A DNA stretch of 64,000 nt from assembly GCA_011799875.1 (NCBI GenBank), contig CM022302.1, positions 103,977,230 through 104,041,229 of the forward strand, read 5' to 3'. Shown here in pieces: positions 10,363 through 20,724 of this stretch. The position numbers and the translations under genes are program-made. Position 1 is the first letter of the stretch, and each line of letters opens with the position of its first letter. Below the pieces are notes generated by a model that was given only the letters and a program-made list of their open reading frames with translations, made no database searches and was not told the DNA's origin. The stretch comes from Thinopyrum elongatum (Eukaryota; Streptophyta; Magnoliopsida; Poales; Poaceae).

Positions 10363-11660
10363 TTGGAAGGCATTGTCGTGTTTAACTCCAACATAATCCA
10401 CACAGTCAGTCATGTCAATATGGCATGTACTCCATAGATTTGCGCGCTGCTTTGTTGTCGTTAATCTTTGAATTAGGTCCATTATTATCAATTTGCCAAA
10501 GTGCTCTGGTGTTTTCTATAATAAAAAAGAGATACAAATGATGTTGAATTTGAAACTTATGCCTTCTAAGTGATGTATTTCTGCTTCAAACTTGAAAGGT
10601 TGACATGCTTTCCGAAGTGATATGCGGGAAATCACTACTCATACTTATCACCTTTTTTCGGAAAGGAGGATTACCCCCGCCTCTGCAACTAGTGCTTATC
10701 ACGTGAAATGCAAGATCAGATAACCCATCAACAGTTTAGCGGTACTCACGTTCGCATGGACCACCACATGCCTCACTCATGTCTTGGCTGTAGGATATTC
10801 ATTTTCCTTTCACAGAAACCAATGGGCTTTATTAGCATACTGATGTCTGTGCCACCAAATCATTGGCCACCACATGAGATGAGAAGATACAAGGTCAGAT
10901 AGATGAGCCAATACAAGGCAACACCCAAGCCTCTTCTCTCTTCTCACGTAGGCATTCCTAGCTCATGGACATGTCGAGTGTATATCTCTTTTCATGTTCA
11001 TGGGTTCTGCTTGGGAGGCAGAGGGAGTTCAGAGTGTGCGGGCGAAGTGGATCTTGCTCGAAAAATCAAACACCATTCTACCTTCATTGACACTTTGCTT
11101 CGCTCGAGACAGAACTCCAGTATGCTCAACCTTTCTGGTTTCTGCATGTTCCTCTCTGAGTATGTTGCGATCTTGCTCGGGTATGCTCGATACCCCAGAG
11201 ATGGAGAACACACTTTCCAACAGAAGGAAGCAAGCAGCACTGGGGATCACACAGCAGAGAGCGCCGAGTTCGCAACACAAAAGACATCAACTGCCTCATG
11301 TAGATTTGTCTGAACTCTAAACTCAAAAACTGCAAGGGGTCCGCGTTGCATGATTACTCATGCCCAGGTTTACACCCTGTCCTGTTGTCATTACTTCTTG
11401 CATCAGGTCCCTGATTGTTAGTTTGCCAAAGTATTCGTATGTTTTCTAAACAAAAGATACAAATAATACTGAATTTTATACGGTGATATGCATTCCGACT
11501 GAGCGATGGATTTCTGTTGCAGAGATGGTACGGTGATATGCTTTCTGAAACTATTATACATGATCGTGCCCCTACAAGGTAGCACCAGGAGCCATATGAT
11601 CTCCACGGTTAGCTAAAGCATGAGCTACCAAATTATGCACGTGCTTAGATTGTAGGATCT
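10363..11660. other. Unassigned stretch with an imperfect long-range duplication
   Basis: No convincing gene. About 10480-10640 and 11405-11550 share similar runs (TTTGCCAAAGT, GTTTTCTA with AAAGATACAAAT, TTTCTG with GATATGC), an old direct duplication about 920 bp apart. At 10655-10690 lies TTTTTTCGGAAAGGAGGATT with ACCCCCGCCTCTGCA, a motif also seen near 63370. The ORFs at 10903-11335 look like chance frames. Confidence 0.5.
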
Positions 11661-11665
11661 CGAAA

Positions 11666-11995
11666 TCAAAATAAATCTATAGACCAAAGAGGTATCTCGC
11701 CTCCATGGCGTGATGCATCATATTCGTCTGACTGGAGAGCGACCAGGAGTACATAAGAATTCGTGTCCTTAATGTTGCAAACCATTCCAACTTCAGCCGC
11801 AAACTCAATTGCCTTCAGGCAGGCCATCATCTTCGCGTGGAGAGCATCGAGCAAACGATGAAGAATATGGGAGCCTGGCACATAGACCACGGGCGCATAA
11901 ACCCCAGCAGCCCCTGTACTTGTCTCCTCGCAGGAGCCATCGATGTTCATCTTTAGGAAATCTTCAGATGGCTTAGTCCAGTGATCAGTAAACAT
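11666..11995 (-). pseudogene. RNase H-like domain remnant
   Basis: A 109-residue frame with WTKPSEDFLKMNIDGSCEE and then a decayed ALHAKMMACLKAIEFAAE segment. This order matches the plant RNase H-like domain (RVT_3 type) of LINE-related and stand-alone proteins, with the catalytic Asp in MNIDGS and Glu expected in the helix. A plausible splice acceptor (TTTGCAG) precedes it at about 12016. It may be a piece captured by the minus-strand LTR element on its right. Not functional as it stands. Confidence 0.6.
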
Positions 11996-12093
11996 GACAC
12001 CAGTTTGCCTGCTCCTGCAAAAGATACATACATTGTTTTATACTCCTCTGTACAAGGGCATAAGAACTATTATGCTCGATAAAAAGATGATTA

Positions 12094-12707
12094 TTAAACT
12101 TGGTTACCTAGCGCAGTGCTGAAGTGGAGACCATAGTAGGCAGAGGAGCCGGGCACTCCAGCAACGACAGCATTGGGTGACTTCCAAAAGATTTTTGAGC
12201 TAGGCGCTGTAACCCTCGCCCCAAACTTGTCCAGATTCCCGTTCAGATTCGACAGGGCTCCGGTATATCGAAGATCGCTGGAGATTCCTCCATTGGAATG
12301 CGACGAAATTTTACAGGGTTGTTCTAGACTCAATTCCACATGATTCCACCAAAGTGATAGTCAAAGCGACGCTCGAGGAGGCGGGGACGGCGAACACGAA
12401 TCCGCTGTCCAGAAAAACAGCATGATCTCGCGAGGTCAATGTTGACGTCGAGCCCCCGAGCTTCATGGATGATTCCCCCATGATCTTGATAGAGATCAGA
12501 GTTAATGATGATGAAAGTATTCGTCCGATCTTGATGATCCGATGCGGAGCACAGTCCTCGGTGCAGCCGAGGTGACCAAGCGAGCCGGTGACGAAGATGC
12601 TGACATCGACAATAAAGCTCGGTTCCGACGCGTAGATCGCGCTGGAGACGGTCTGAATTTCCATCGCACCGCGTTGACTGCCAGCAGGCTCTCAATGAAA
12701 GCACCAA
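12094..12707 (-). pseudogene. Internal region of minus-strand LTR element with ORF
   Basis: Directly inside the LTR comes TTGGTGCTTTCATTGAGAGC (12707-12688), the start common to several Triticeae LTR elements. An ORF then begins MEIQTVSSAIYASEP at 12664 and runs to 12311, with a shifted continuation to 12094 that ends in a possible GT splice donor. No retrotransposon domain is recognised, so the element is probably non-autonomous. Its far end and second LTR were not found. Confidence 0.55.
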
Positions 12708-13131
12708 TGTCAGTGTGAAATCCGGCATATCTCGTAGTAGAGGTCCTAAGCTAGGCGTCTTGGAGCGATGGTAACACGGACACAAGATTTTACCCAGGTT
12801 CAGGCTCTCTCGAAGAGATAATACCCTACGTCCTGCTTTTGATTGTATTCATATGGGGTGTGGTACAGAGTACATGTATCTACCACGAGATTGTTCTAAT
12901 GAATATTAGATTATCTATTGACTAGCCTGGCCTCGATTTATATAATACACCGAAGGCCTAGGGTTTAGGAGAGTCATCGGCTTGGGCGCCAAGTCTTATG
13001 GTGTCTTCCTTGTATATGTCATGGTCTGCCCGAAGTGACCCATTAGTGAACCGCCATGGGGGTCCTCGGTCCGATCCACTTTGGTCAGGAGATGACGTGA
13101 TGAGTACCCCTTAGTCCAGGACACCGTCACA
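12708..13131 (-). repeat. 5' LTR of a minus-strand LTR retrotransposon, 424 bp
   Basis: On the minus strand it starts TGTGACGGTGTCCTGGACTA and ends ACTGACA, with the primer-binding region on its left. It abuts Copia pol at 13132, so it inserted into that Copia element. TGGAG (13132-13136) is the expected right copy of the target duplication. Confidence 0.85.
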
Positions 13132-13500
13132 TGGAGTGCCAGAAAACAAGTCACGGTCTCCAGGTCTAGTACAGAGGCTGACTATAAAGCAATGGCTAAT
13201 GCCATTGCAGAAATCATGTGGGTACAAACTTTACTTAGTAAGCTTGGGGTGCCTCACTCAATGGCATACTTTCGGTGTGATAATCTAGGTGCCACTTATT
13301 TCTCTGCCAATCCTGTGTTCCATGCACGAACCAAGCATATTAAAGTTGATTATCATTTTGTCAGAGAAAGAGTAGCACAAAAACTCTTGAATGTCAAGTT
13401 TATACCCACATGTGATCAAGTTGCTGATGGATTCACCAAGCCTCTTTCAGCCAGGCAATTGGAGAATTTTAGAAACAATCTCAACTTAGTAAAATTGTGA
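13132..13500 (+). CDS. Copia pol C-terminus (RNase H), 5'-truncated
   Basis: Open from [20 protein letters not shown] to a TGA at 13498-13500. [36 protein letters not shown] and [10 protein letters not shown] are hallmark Ty1/Copia RNase H motifs. The rest of pol lies left of the LTR insertion, outside the window or lost. A polypurine tract (TTGAGGGAGGGG, 13501-13512) and LTR start TGTTA follow at once, so this is the true 3' end of the Copia coding region. Confidence 0.93.
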   Translation, partial: WSARKQVTVSRSSTEADYKAMANAIAEIMWVQTLLSKLGVPHSMAYFRCDNLGATYFSANPVFHARTKHIKVDYHFVRERVAQKLLNVKFIPTCDQVADGFTKPLSARQLENFRNNLNLVKL

Positions 13501-13512
13501 TTGAGGGAGGGG

Positions 13513-13517
13513 TGTTA
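13513..13517 (+). repeat. First 5 bases of Copia 3' LTR, split by CACTA A
   Basis: TGTTA follows the polypurine tract; the remainder of the LTR resumes at 46923 with AGAATATG. The original order was probably TGTTAGAATATG. Confidence 0.75.
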
Positions 13518-13539
13518 CTACTAGGGAAAACCTTATACA

Positions 13540-13785
13540 CAGAGGATTAGCAGTAGCGCGGGTTAGAATGGGGCGCTACTGCTATTTAACAGTAACGCGT
13601 TTTATTCCGCGCGCTACTGCTACAAGAATAGTAGTAGCATGGCGCCGCGAAAACGCGCTACTACTATTTTTGCCATCATCGTTGCCGTCAAACTAGGCAT
13701 AGTAGTAGCGCTGCCTAGAAAACGCGCTACTACTATTGAAGTAGCAGTAGCGCGTTTTACTAGACCGTGCTACTGGTAAGTCTAA
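13540..13785. repeat. CACTA A subterminal repeats, left
   Basis: Repeated GCAGTAGCGCG and CGCGCTACTACTATT motifs in both orientations. The same motif class recurs at 46745-46905 at the right end. Confidence 0.88.
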
Positions 13786-13852
13786 CTTACCTTCCCCACG
13801 CACGGCCCTCACTCTCCCCCTCCACACTCTCCATCTCATCTCGCCCGTCGCT

Positions 13853-14570
13853 CACTGGTACAGCGAGGTGCTATACAAATAGTTTTTAACCCCTTTCCGT
13901 GATGACGTTCTGAACCATCGTCTAGTGAGTGACTGCGATAGGGAGGGTCCTTCCCACACGACCCAGAAACCATCGGGGATATGCCCTCCTGGCACACACG
14001 CTCGGCAAAATAAGGTCGTGTGCGACCGGCAAGTGATCAAATACGGTTATATGTACAGTAGTGCTAAAAAAATACAATTATACAGGCGAAATCGTTTCCG
14101 GTCGTAAGTACATCCCACACAGTCAGTCCCCGCTAAACGTTTTCGTTCGTATATACATTTCACACAGTCAATCTAAGGAATACGTTTCCGTTAGTATATA
14201 CATTCCACACAGTTAATCCAAGAAGTACGTTTTCGTTCGTATATACATCCCACACAGTCACTTCAAGAAAAACGTTTTCGTTCGCAAGTACATCACACAT
14301 AATTTTTCCCATTAAATTGTTTGTGATAGAGTTGCCATTGCACACGATATTAACAATTTTATCATTTGTGTTATTGAATGCATCACACACGGTGCGTAAA
14401 AGAAACTGTGTGGCAAAGGCTGTCCATCACACACATTTTTTATGTGGTAATCATTTGCGCAAGGTGGCCTAACGCAAACAGTATTCAAGAGGATGTCGTA
14501 TGTGATTGTTCATTGATCCAACACGGTTTATTCCTAAAAACTGTGTGCGTTGCCTGAGGTCATCGCTAAT
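13853..14570. repeat. CACTA B subterminal repeats, left
   Basis: Repeated units of about 60 bp: CACACAGTCA with ACGTTTTCGTTCGTATATAC (14110-14300), then dispersed CACACGGT, CACACATT and ACTGTGTG motifs up to 14560. Confidence 0.8.
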
Positions 14571-14781
14571 TGCCCTATAATTAATAATCTATTTATTAAT
14601 CTAATTGACATTTCATATTAAGCACACAATATATTTCATTTTCATATTAAGCAAGTAGGATTTTATAATTGAAATACATCAGAGTACAACATCATATAGC
14701 TTCAGCACTCAGCTACCCCATTACACAACTGCACCAGCACCAAGTTTCACATGCAACATCTAGAACCTTTCAAAATTAGCA

Positions 14782-17608
14782 TCATAGACGGTGTAGGAGA
14801 TATGCCCTAGAGGCAATAATAAATGTTATTAATTATCTCCCTGTTCATAATTAAGTTCATATTCCATGCTATAACTGCTATGGTTCCCGAGCCCGTATAT
14901 CCATAAAGGCTCTGGGGAAAACCCATGTGCATGTGTGGTATAATAAACGGTAAAATGTATTCCTAGTCGTGCCTCTAAGACTAGCTCAAGTGTTGCATGA
15001 TGATTATGTTTTCCCAATCATGGGCATGTCTATGCCAGCAACTTTGAGGGCACAATGTCAGGTAGGACATTTGTGTTGAATCGACCCGAATTGATGTTAT
15101 GCTATGAGATACATTCGTCACAAGTTTATGGTTAATAACACAGAGATGGTTAATGTTTGCATGATTCCTCAGACCATGAGAGTATCGAGTTTCTTCATGC
15201 TTGATTCATGAACTTTGGGGTTTGTTAAACGTCATCCGTAAATGGATGGCTATTACGGCGGCTTACGGGTTCATGGGAAAGTATGTCAAGTAACTTGATA
15301 GCTCAAGATTGAGATTTGCTCCTCCGACAATGGAGAGATATCTCTGGGCCCTCTCGGTGTTACGGTATCCATCATCGTCTGGCCAGACACTTTGTGATTT
15401 GATCGCGGGGATGCCGGAACATGGTAACGAGAAAAGAGAACAATACCGGTAACGAGGTAACTAGCATAGTGGACAAGTTGTTGATCCACGGGAATGCCAA
15501 CATGTCTCACCTCGGGTATTTGTAAACGTATCGCAAAGCAACAGGAATAGCACACGACAACTGGAGGTTCACTCGAATATTTATTCGTGTGGGTATAGGG
15601 GTCAATATGGGTGTCCACGGCTCCGATGTTGATCATTGATCGGAAAGAGTTCCGGTCATGTCTATACTTCACCGAACCTATAGGGTCACATGCTTAAGGG
15701 TCATCTATCTGTTGAACACTAGACAGGGAGTCTGAGAGAAAGTCACCGAAAATGTTTCGGAGACAACGGAAGAGTTCCGAGAGAGAGAACACCGAAAGAG
15801 TTTCGGTAAAACCGAAAAGTTGTTTCGGAATATATTATTTGGTCAAAAAGGGTTTCGGCACCGCCTGGAAATTTTCAGAGGATGCCAGAATTGGTCTGGG
15901 AACTTCTGGGAATTTTCGGAGAGAAAAACCGGAAATGTTCCGAAACTGCCGTAACCGCTGTTAATGCTTTCCGCTGATGAAAACCACCGCACCGAAAATG
16001 TTTCGGATCATGCCCAGAATAATTTTAGAGGGTGCCGGAAATGTTCTGGGACCTTCTGGAATTTTTCAGAAAAAGTTTCGCGGAAAACATCTTGTCTCAG
16101 CGCGAGGGGACAAGATCCCACGAATCGGGGGTTGCATGTTTGGTGGCTTTTTGTCTAGGGAGCATGCATGTTTCATGGAGACATGTTGGTGGCTTGTTGG
16201 GGGGCCCCCCCCATGGGGGAGACAAGGTGTGGGCCGGCCCAAGGGCTGCCATGGTGGTGTCCCCTTGGTGCCCCCCTTGTGTTACCATTATGCCCTTTCA
16301 TGTGTCACATGAAGCTTGGGTATTTTGGTATTTCAACATCCCACCCCACCCCTTGCCTTGGCCTATAAAAGGAGGAGAAGGGGCTGCCATTCTCCCCATC
16401 CCTTGCTCTCATACACATGCCAAGATGTTATCTGGCTTCTCTCTCCCTCCCACGAAAAGAGTTTCGTAGAGCCGAAAGGCTGTCTGGGTTCCGGCAGGAA
16501 CTAGTTCTGGACGGCGAAGCCCTGCCGGATAGGTGACACCGTATGTGTGCAACTCTGTAGAGAGGTCGTAGTTTCGATCTTAGTGCCTGAGGGGCTGTTT
16601 GAGAGTGCCTCCCGAAGGGCTGTCCAAGTGACGGTCCGAGTTCTGTGAGTCCTCCCGAAGGGCTGTCCGAGTGACCGTCCGAGTTTCGAAGGTCCTCCCG
16701 AAGGGCTGTCCGCGACACCGTCCGGGGGACTGTTCGACCGCCTCCCGGAGGGCTGTCCGAGGGGCAGATGAGGGAGTACATCCTCGCGGTTGGGAGGTTG
16801 TAAAATCCTAGCTGCGGGGATCTGCACCGCCGATCGTCATCGACTCTACTTCCGCTGCGCTACGAGTCGGTAACGAAAATGATCAAACCTTGTATGCAGT
16901 CTCCATAGTGGTCCTGGGCTGGTGCGTAGGTCGGAAAATTTTGTTTTCTGCTGCGTTACCCTTCAGACGGTACATAGACAGATGCATCTCATCTGAAAAA
17001 CTGCTGAAGTGGAAGGCGAATATTGAGCCTTCATTGATGTTGAAGGTCTTTGCAACTTTAGGCCAGTGCCTGTGGATGATTGACCGTCCATCCTTCGTCC
17101 TCTTCAGGAACACTTCAATATTGAACCGTGAGTGTTGTATGGAAACCTTCCTCGCCTCCTGACCATAGAGGTGGTTTGAGAGGTAATCATCAGTGAACTG
17201 TTTTGAAAAGGCCTGAAAACAAGGATGTGCATAAATATCTTCTCTATATTGGAAATGGGGCAAAGAAATAAAAAAAGGCAAGGTATAATAGTTCGTACCA
17301 TCTTGTGGTGAACGGATGTCCTCTTCATTGTGCAGACAAAGATCTTGTTGTTTTTTGTCGCTAATTTCTTTATCCTAACAATCTTTCTGAGTTTCTTGAC
17401 TTGACTGATATTCATGGACAACTCATTTCCCCATATGCAAAAAGGGTCGAACAGTGGGTCAAAACCTCTGACAGCAGGATCTACATGTGCAAGACCAAAT
17501 TGTTAAAAACCTAATTATTAGAATGGTTCTGCAATTGCACAATAATGTGCTATTAGACAAAGGACCATGCATGTGCTAACCTCGATTGTAAATCTCAGTG
17601 CTTCCCAT
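14782..17608 (-). CDS. B3-domain protein gene of CACTA B (solo LTR in last exon)
   Basis: Three exons with GT-AG introns: 17608-17581, 17480-17299, and 17212-16966 continued at 14786-14782 once the solo LTR is ignored. The frame is open throughout and predicts 153 residues from MGSTEIYNRD. A basic stretch (QVKKLRKIVRIKKLATKNNK) precedes a B3-like fold: KIFVCTMKRTSV, FSKQFTDDYLSNHL, VSIQHSRFNIEVFL, HWPKVAKTFNINEGSIFAFH, then MYRL and a TGA. B3 domains bind DNA in nuclear regulators. The LTR inserted two codons before the stop and replaces the end with about 26 LTR-encoded residues. B3 is my reading of the pattern; PF02362 would test it. Confidence 0.72.
14792..16965 (+). mobile_element. Solo LTR, 2174 bp, Copia-type long LTR family
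   Basis: Starts TGTAGGAGATATGCCCTAGA and ends GCGTTACCCTTCA. It is flanked by perfect GACGG copies (14787-14791, 16966-16970). The absence of internal DNA marks it as a solo LTR from LTR-LTR recombination. It has a TATA box TATAAAA (16364-16370), dense CCGAAA/TTTCGG inverted motifs (15745-16085) and four CCTCCCGAAGGGCTGTCC units (16608-16758). Related copies: 35324-37464 and 56054-58293. Confidence 0.95.
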
Positions 17609-17754
17609 TGTTTCCCTGCAATACATATAAGGTAGTTAGTCATTAGGTTAAGTGAGGGTTCGCATGCTATCAGTTAAATATGTTGATAAAAAATAAGCAC
17701 ATTGCAGATTCATCAGATTAATTCAAGCCACATGGAAAACCCATGTATCCAAAC

Positions 17755-18740
17755 CAAGCATGATTAAGAATTAGGAAATATAGCAGTTGTATATGTTTCT
17801 CATGTATTAAGTGCAGCCAAATTCGATTTATTCCTCACATGCACAACAATACAAAATTCTACCCATGACAATTGGACATCGCATTACAGAATTGAACCAT
17901 GCAGTTAACTAAATACCACAACAAATGAACCAAATATTAACTAAGCACCACATTGCACAATATAACATACTCCTAATAAAAGATCAGATAGTTAACCAAA
18001 TCAAGCATGCTTAACAACTTGAAAATATAGCAATTGTATTTGTTTCTCATGTATTTAGTACAGCCAAATTTAATTTATTTCTCACATGATATACAATAAC
18101 AGAATGCACCCAAAATAATTGAATATCGCATTGCATAATTGAACCAAACAGTTAACTAAACACCATAATAAATGAACCAAACGTTAACTGAGCACCACAT
18201 TGCACAATATAACATACTCCTAATAGAAGATCAGACAGTTAACCAAACCAAGCATGCTTAACAACTTGGAAATATAACAATTGCATTTGTTTCTCATGTA
18301 TTTAGTACAGACAAATTCGATTTATTTCCCACATGGTATACAATAACAGAATGCACCCACAATAATTGAACATCGCATTGCAGAATTGAACCAAACAGTT
18401 AACTAAACACCACAACAAATGAACCAAATGTTAACTGAGCACCACATTGCACAATGTATAACATACTAGAAGATCAGACAGTTAACCAAACCAAGCATGC
18501 TTGACAACTTGGAAATATAGCAATTGTATTTGTTTCTCATGTATTTTGTAAAGATAAATTCGATTTATTTCTCACATGTAAGACAATACAAAATTGCAGC
18601 CTGAAGAATTGAACATCACATTTGCAGAATTGAACCAAACAGTTAACTGAAGACGACAACTAATTAACCAAACAGTTAATAAGTGAGCACCACATTACAC
18701 GACATATAAAACATATACACTAGAGCAACAGATTGCATGG
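17755..18740. repeat. About 246-bp tandem repeat, four copies
   Basis: Anchor AAGCATG(C)TTAACAACTTG at about 17757, 18003, 18250 and 18493 (spacings 246, 247, 243), with a vestige at 18812. Each copy has GAACCAAACAGTTAACTAA and TTTGTTTCTCATGTATT. It lies upstream of the B3 gene inside CACTA B. No coding potential. Confidence 0.92.
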
Positions 18741-18877
18741 TAAAATTAGATAGCACAATTCACTAGAATTTGTTAAGAAAAGACAGGAGCAGCACACGCA
18801 ACGGGTAAACCGAGCATGCTTAACCGGCGTAGCTAGCAAACTGAACACGGGTCCTTATAGTGAGCTAATAAGACAAG

Positions 18878-19370
18878 CTACTCCTCATCGTCGGTGTTAT
18901 CGATGATGATTGGCTCTTTGGACATGGAAGAGGGCGAGGCCTTCACATCGTGGGTGCCCTCGTCGTAGTGGTGAGTTGCCTGAGCCGCTCCGAGCACCAA
19001 TCTGCTGGCTCTCGAGTTGAGGTAAGCACGTGCACGCTGAGAAAACACCTCGTAGTCTTCGTCGAAGGCACCGAGGGTGGCCTCGAGAAAATGCCATGAA
19101 CTGTCATTTAAAACAGCCAACCGCGTCACATCATCGGCGTGAGGTGTCGACGGTGGCCTCGACGGCGAGGCGCTCCTCCAAGATCTGGGGGTCGGCACGA
19201 ATGGCAGCCACCGCGACCTTATCCGCGCGTGCGGCCGCGATTTGCTTCTCCGCTGCCAAATGCTCCTTGAGCTCCTTCCTATACTGTGTGCACCATGACT
19301 TAGGACGGTGCTTATTTGGTGGAGGGGTCGGTGATTTGGGTGGAAGTTGTCGCGCCGGCGGTCGGGGCAT
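18878..19370 (-). pseudogene. Charged/alanine-rich ORF with frameshift, CACTA B
   Basis: Starts MPRPPARQLPPKSPTPPP, then a helical charged part (YRKELKEHLAAEKQIAAARA). It stops at 19131; a one-base shift there would join it to DDVTRLAVLNDSSWHFLEAT through an acidic end PIIIDNTDDEE and a stop at 18878. The coherent charge pattern on both sides supports a single broken gene. No family recognised. It lies between the B3 gene and another alanine-rich ORF, all on the minus strand. Confidence 0.5.
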
Positions 19371-19791
19371 GTGGGATATGGAAGGAGGAGGAGGATGGGG
19401 TCAGGTGTGGATTACCTGCCTGGATAGACGAGGCCGAGCACCGTGAAGGAGGGTCGCCGACGAGGAGGCGGCGCTGCAAGCAAGGAGTGAAGGTTTCAAG
19501 AACTTGGAAAGGAAGGCAGAAACAGGGGAAATGTGGCTTTTGGTAAGGGAGAGGGGGCGGGGAGGTAGATATTTCCGCGGAAGCCATAAATTTTGAATCG
19601 GTGCAGCGAAAAAACTGGCTCAGCAATCCCACACTGCTTAATCGAGCAAATTTGGGTACACAAAGGAGACTACAGCACACCCACACTGCTTAATCGAGCA
19701 AGTTCAGCAATTAAACAGAGCTAGCTGACCTAAACATTACTCTAACAAATTAAAGACCGGCGCTCTTAATTAAACAAAACAAAGAGTACTA

Positions 19792-20489
19792 CTACGGCTG
19801 GTGCTCGTCGATCTCCGCCGCCTCCTTCATGTCCAGCTCGCGCCCGACGGTCTCCTGGGGAACCATGGCATCCATCGCACCATACTCGGCAAGCATCTCG
19901 CCATCCGCGTCCACCATCTCTTTGGAAAAGGCCGCCACGAGTTGGCGTGGGCGGCCGCGATCTGGGCTTGGACGGGCTCCGTCGTGGCAAGGTATGCGGC
20001 GGAGGAACGGACGGCTGCTCGAACGCTCTCGGCGATTGCCAACTCTTCGGCCGTGGGTTGCCGACCGTTATCGGAGAAGCTTCGTTCAATTTATGCGGTG
20101 ACCGCCACGAGCTGGGCGTGGGCGGCCTCGACATGGTCGTGGGCGGCCTCCATCAAGGCTAAGGCTGCCGCTGCGAAACGGACAGCTGCTGTGCCGCTCT
20201 CGCCAGTTGCTATCCCCGAGGCAGATGTTGCTGCTGCCACCTGAGAAGCAACAGCAGCCGTTTGGGCTGCCTTGGCCGCCCGGTCACAGATTGTGGCCGC
20301 GCTCATGCACCTTGTTGGCACGCGCATGACGGCTGCGGCCGCGCTCTCGCCGGAGTGGGCCGCCGAAGTTGCCCTCACGACGTGGGTCCACGTCCCCATC
20401 TTTCCCCGGCGATGATTGAACAGTGAAATGATATTTGGGGAGCGAGCTAGTGTGCTTGACACACTGGCTGTGGACTGTAGCCGACGCAC
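19792..20489 (-). pseudogene. Alanine-rich protein gene, broken, CACTA B
   Basis: Frame from 20489, rich in alanine with helix-forming repeats (AALALMEAAHDHVEAAHAQL). An in-frame TAA lies at 20091; the same frame continues (PTAEELAIAESVRAAVR) until a one-base deletion near 19943. After that, another frame gives FSKEMVDADGEMLAEYGAMD and ends EIDEHQP with a stop at 19792. The AAHAQLVA motif appears on both sides of the stop, so it may be an internal repeat. Family unknown. Confidence 0.55.
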
Positions 20490-20724
20490 CTTCTCGCGTA
20501 AGCCATAGGTGTACTATACTCCGACGGTGCTCCAAGATATTTTGTACTGCATCTCACACGGTTGGTGATAATAAATTGTGTGCGATCTACTTGATTTTTC
20601 ATCTTGATTTGAATTACATAATGGGGTCACAGCGGCAATGGAGGGTGTTTGAATTGCTAGAACTTTTATCTGCAGTGAACATGCAACTATATGTGTGTCG
20701 TAAAAAAATTAGAATTATTCAGGG

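Noticed and set aside
10903..11335. Overlapping ORFs on both strands
   Set aside because: No domain, no codon preference and no neighbouring signals; I could not support a gene.
13925..14390. Short ORFs in the left end of CACTA B
   Set aside because: They translate the subterminal repeats (for example repeated VYTNENVFL) and are not genes.
16428..16827. ORFs rich in SPSGG and PFGR repeats in the long LTRs
   Set aside because: They are translations of the CCTCCCGAAGGGCTGTCC minisatellite and recur wherever that LTR occurs.
17755..18740. CRISPR-like regular spacing
   Set aside because: Units are about 246 bp of near-continuous similarity with no short repeat/unique spacer pattern, and the genome is a plant.
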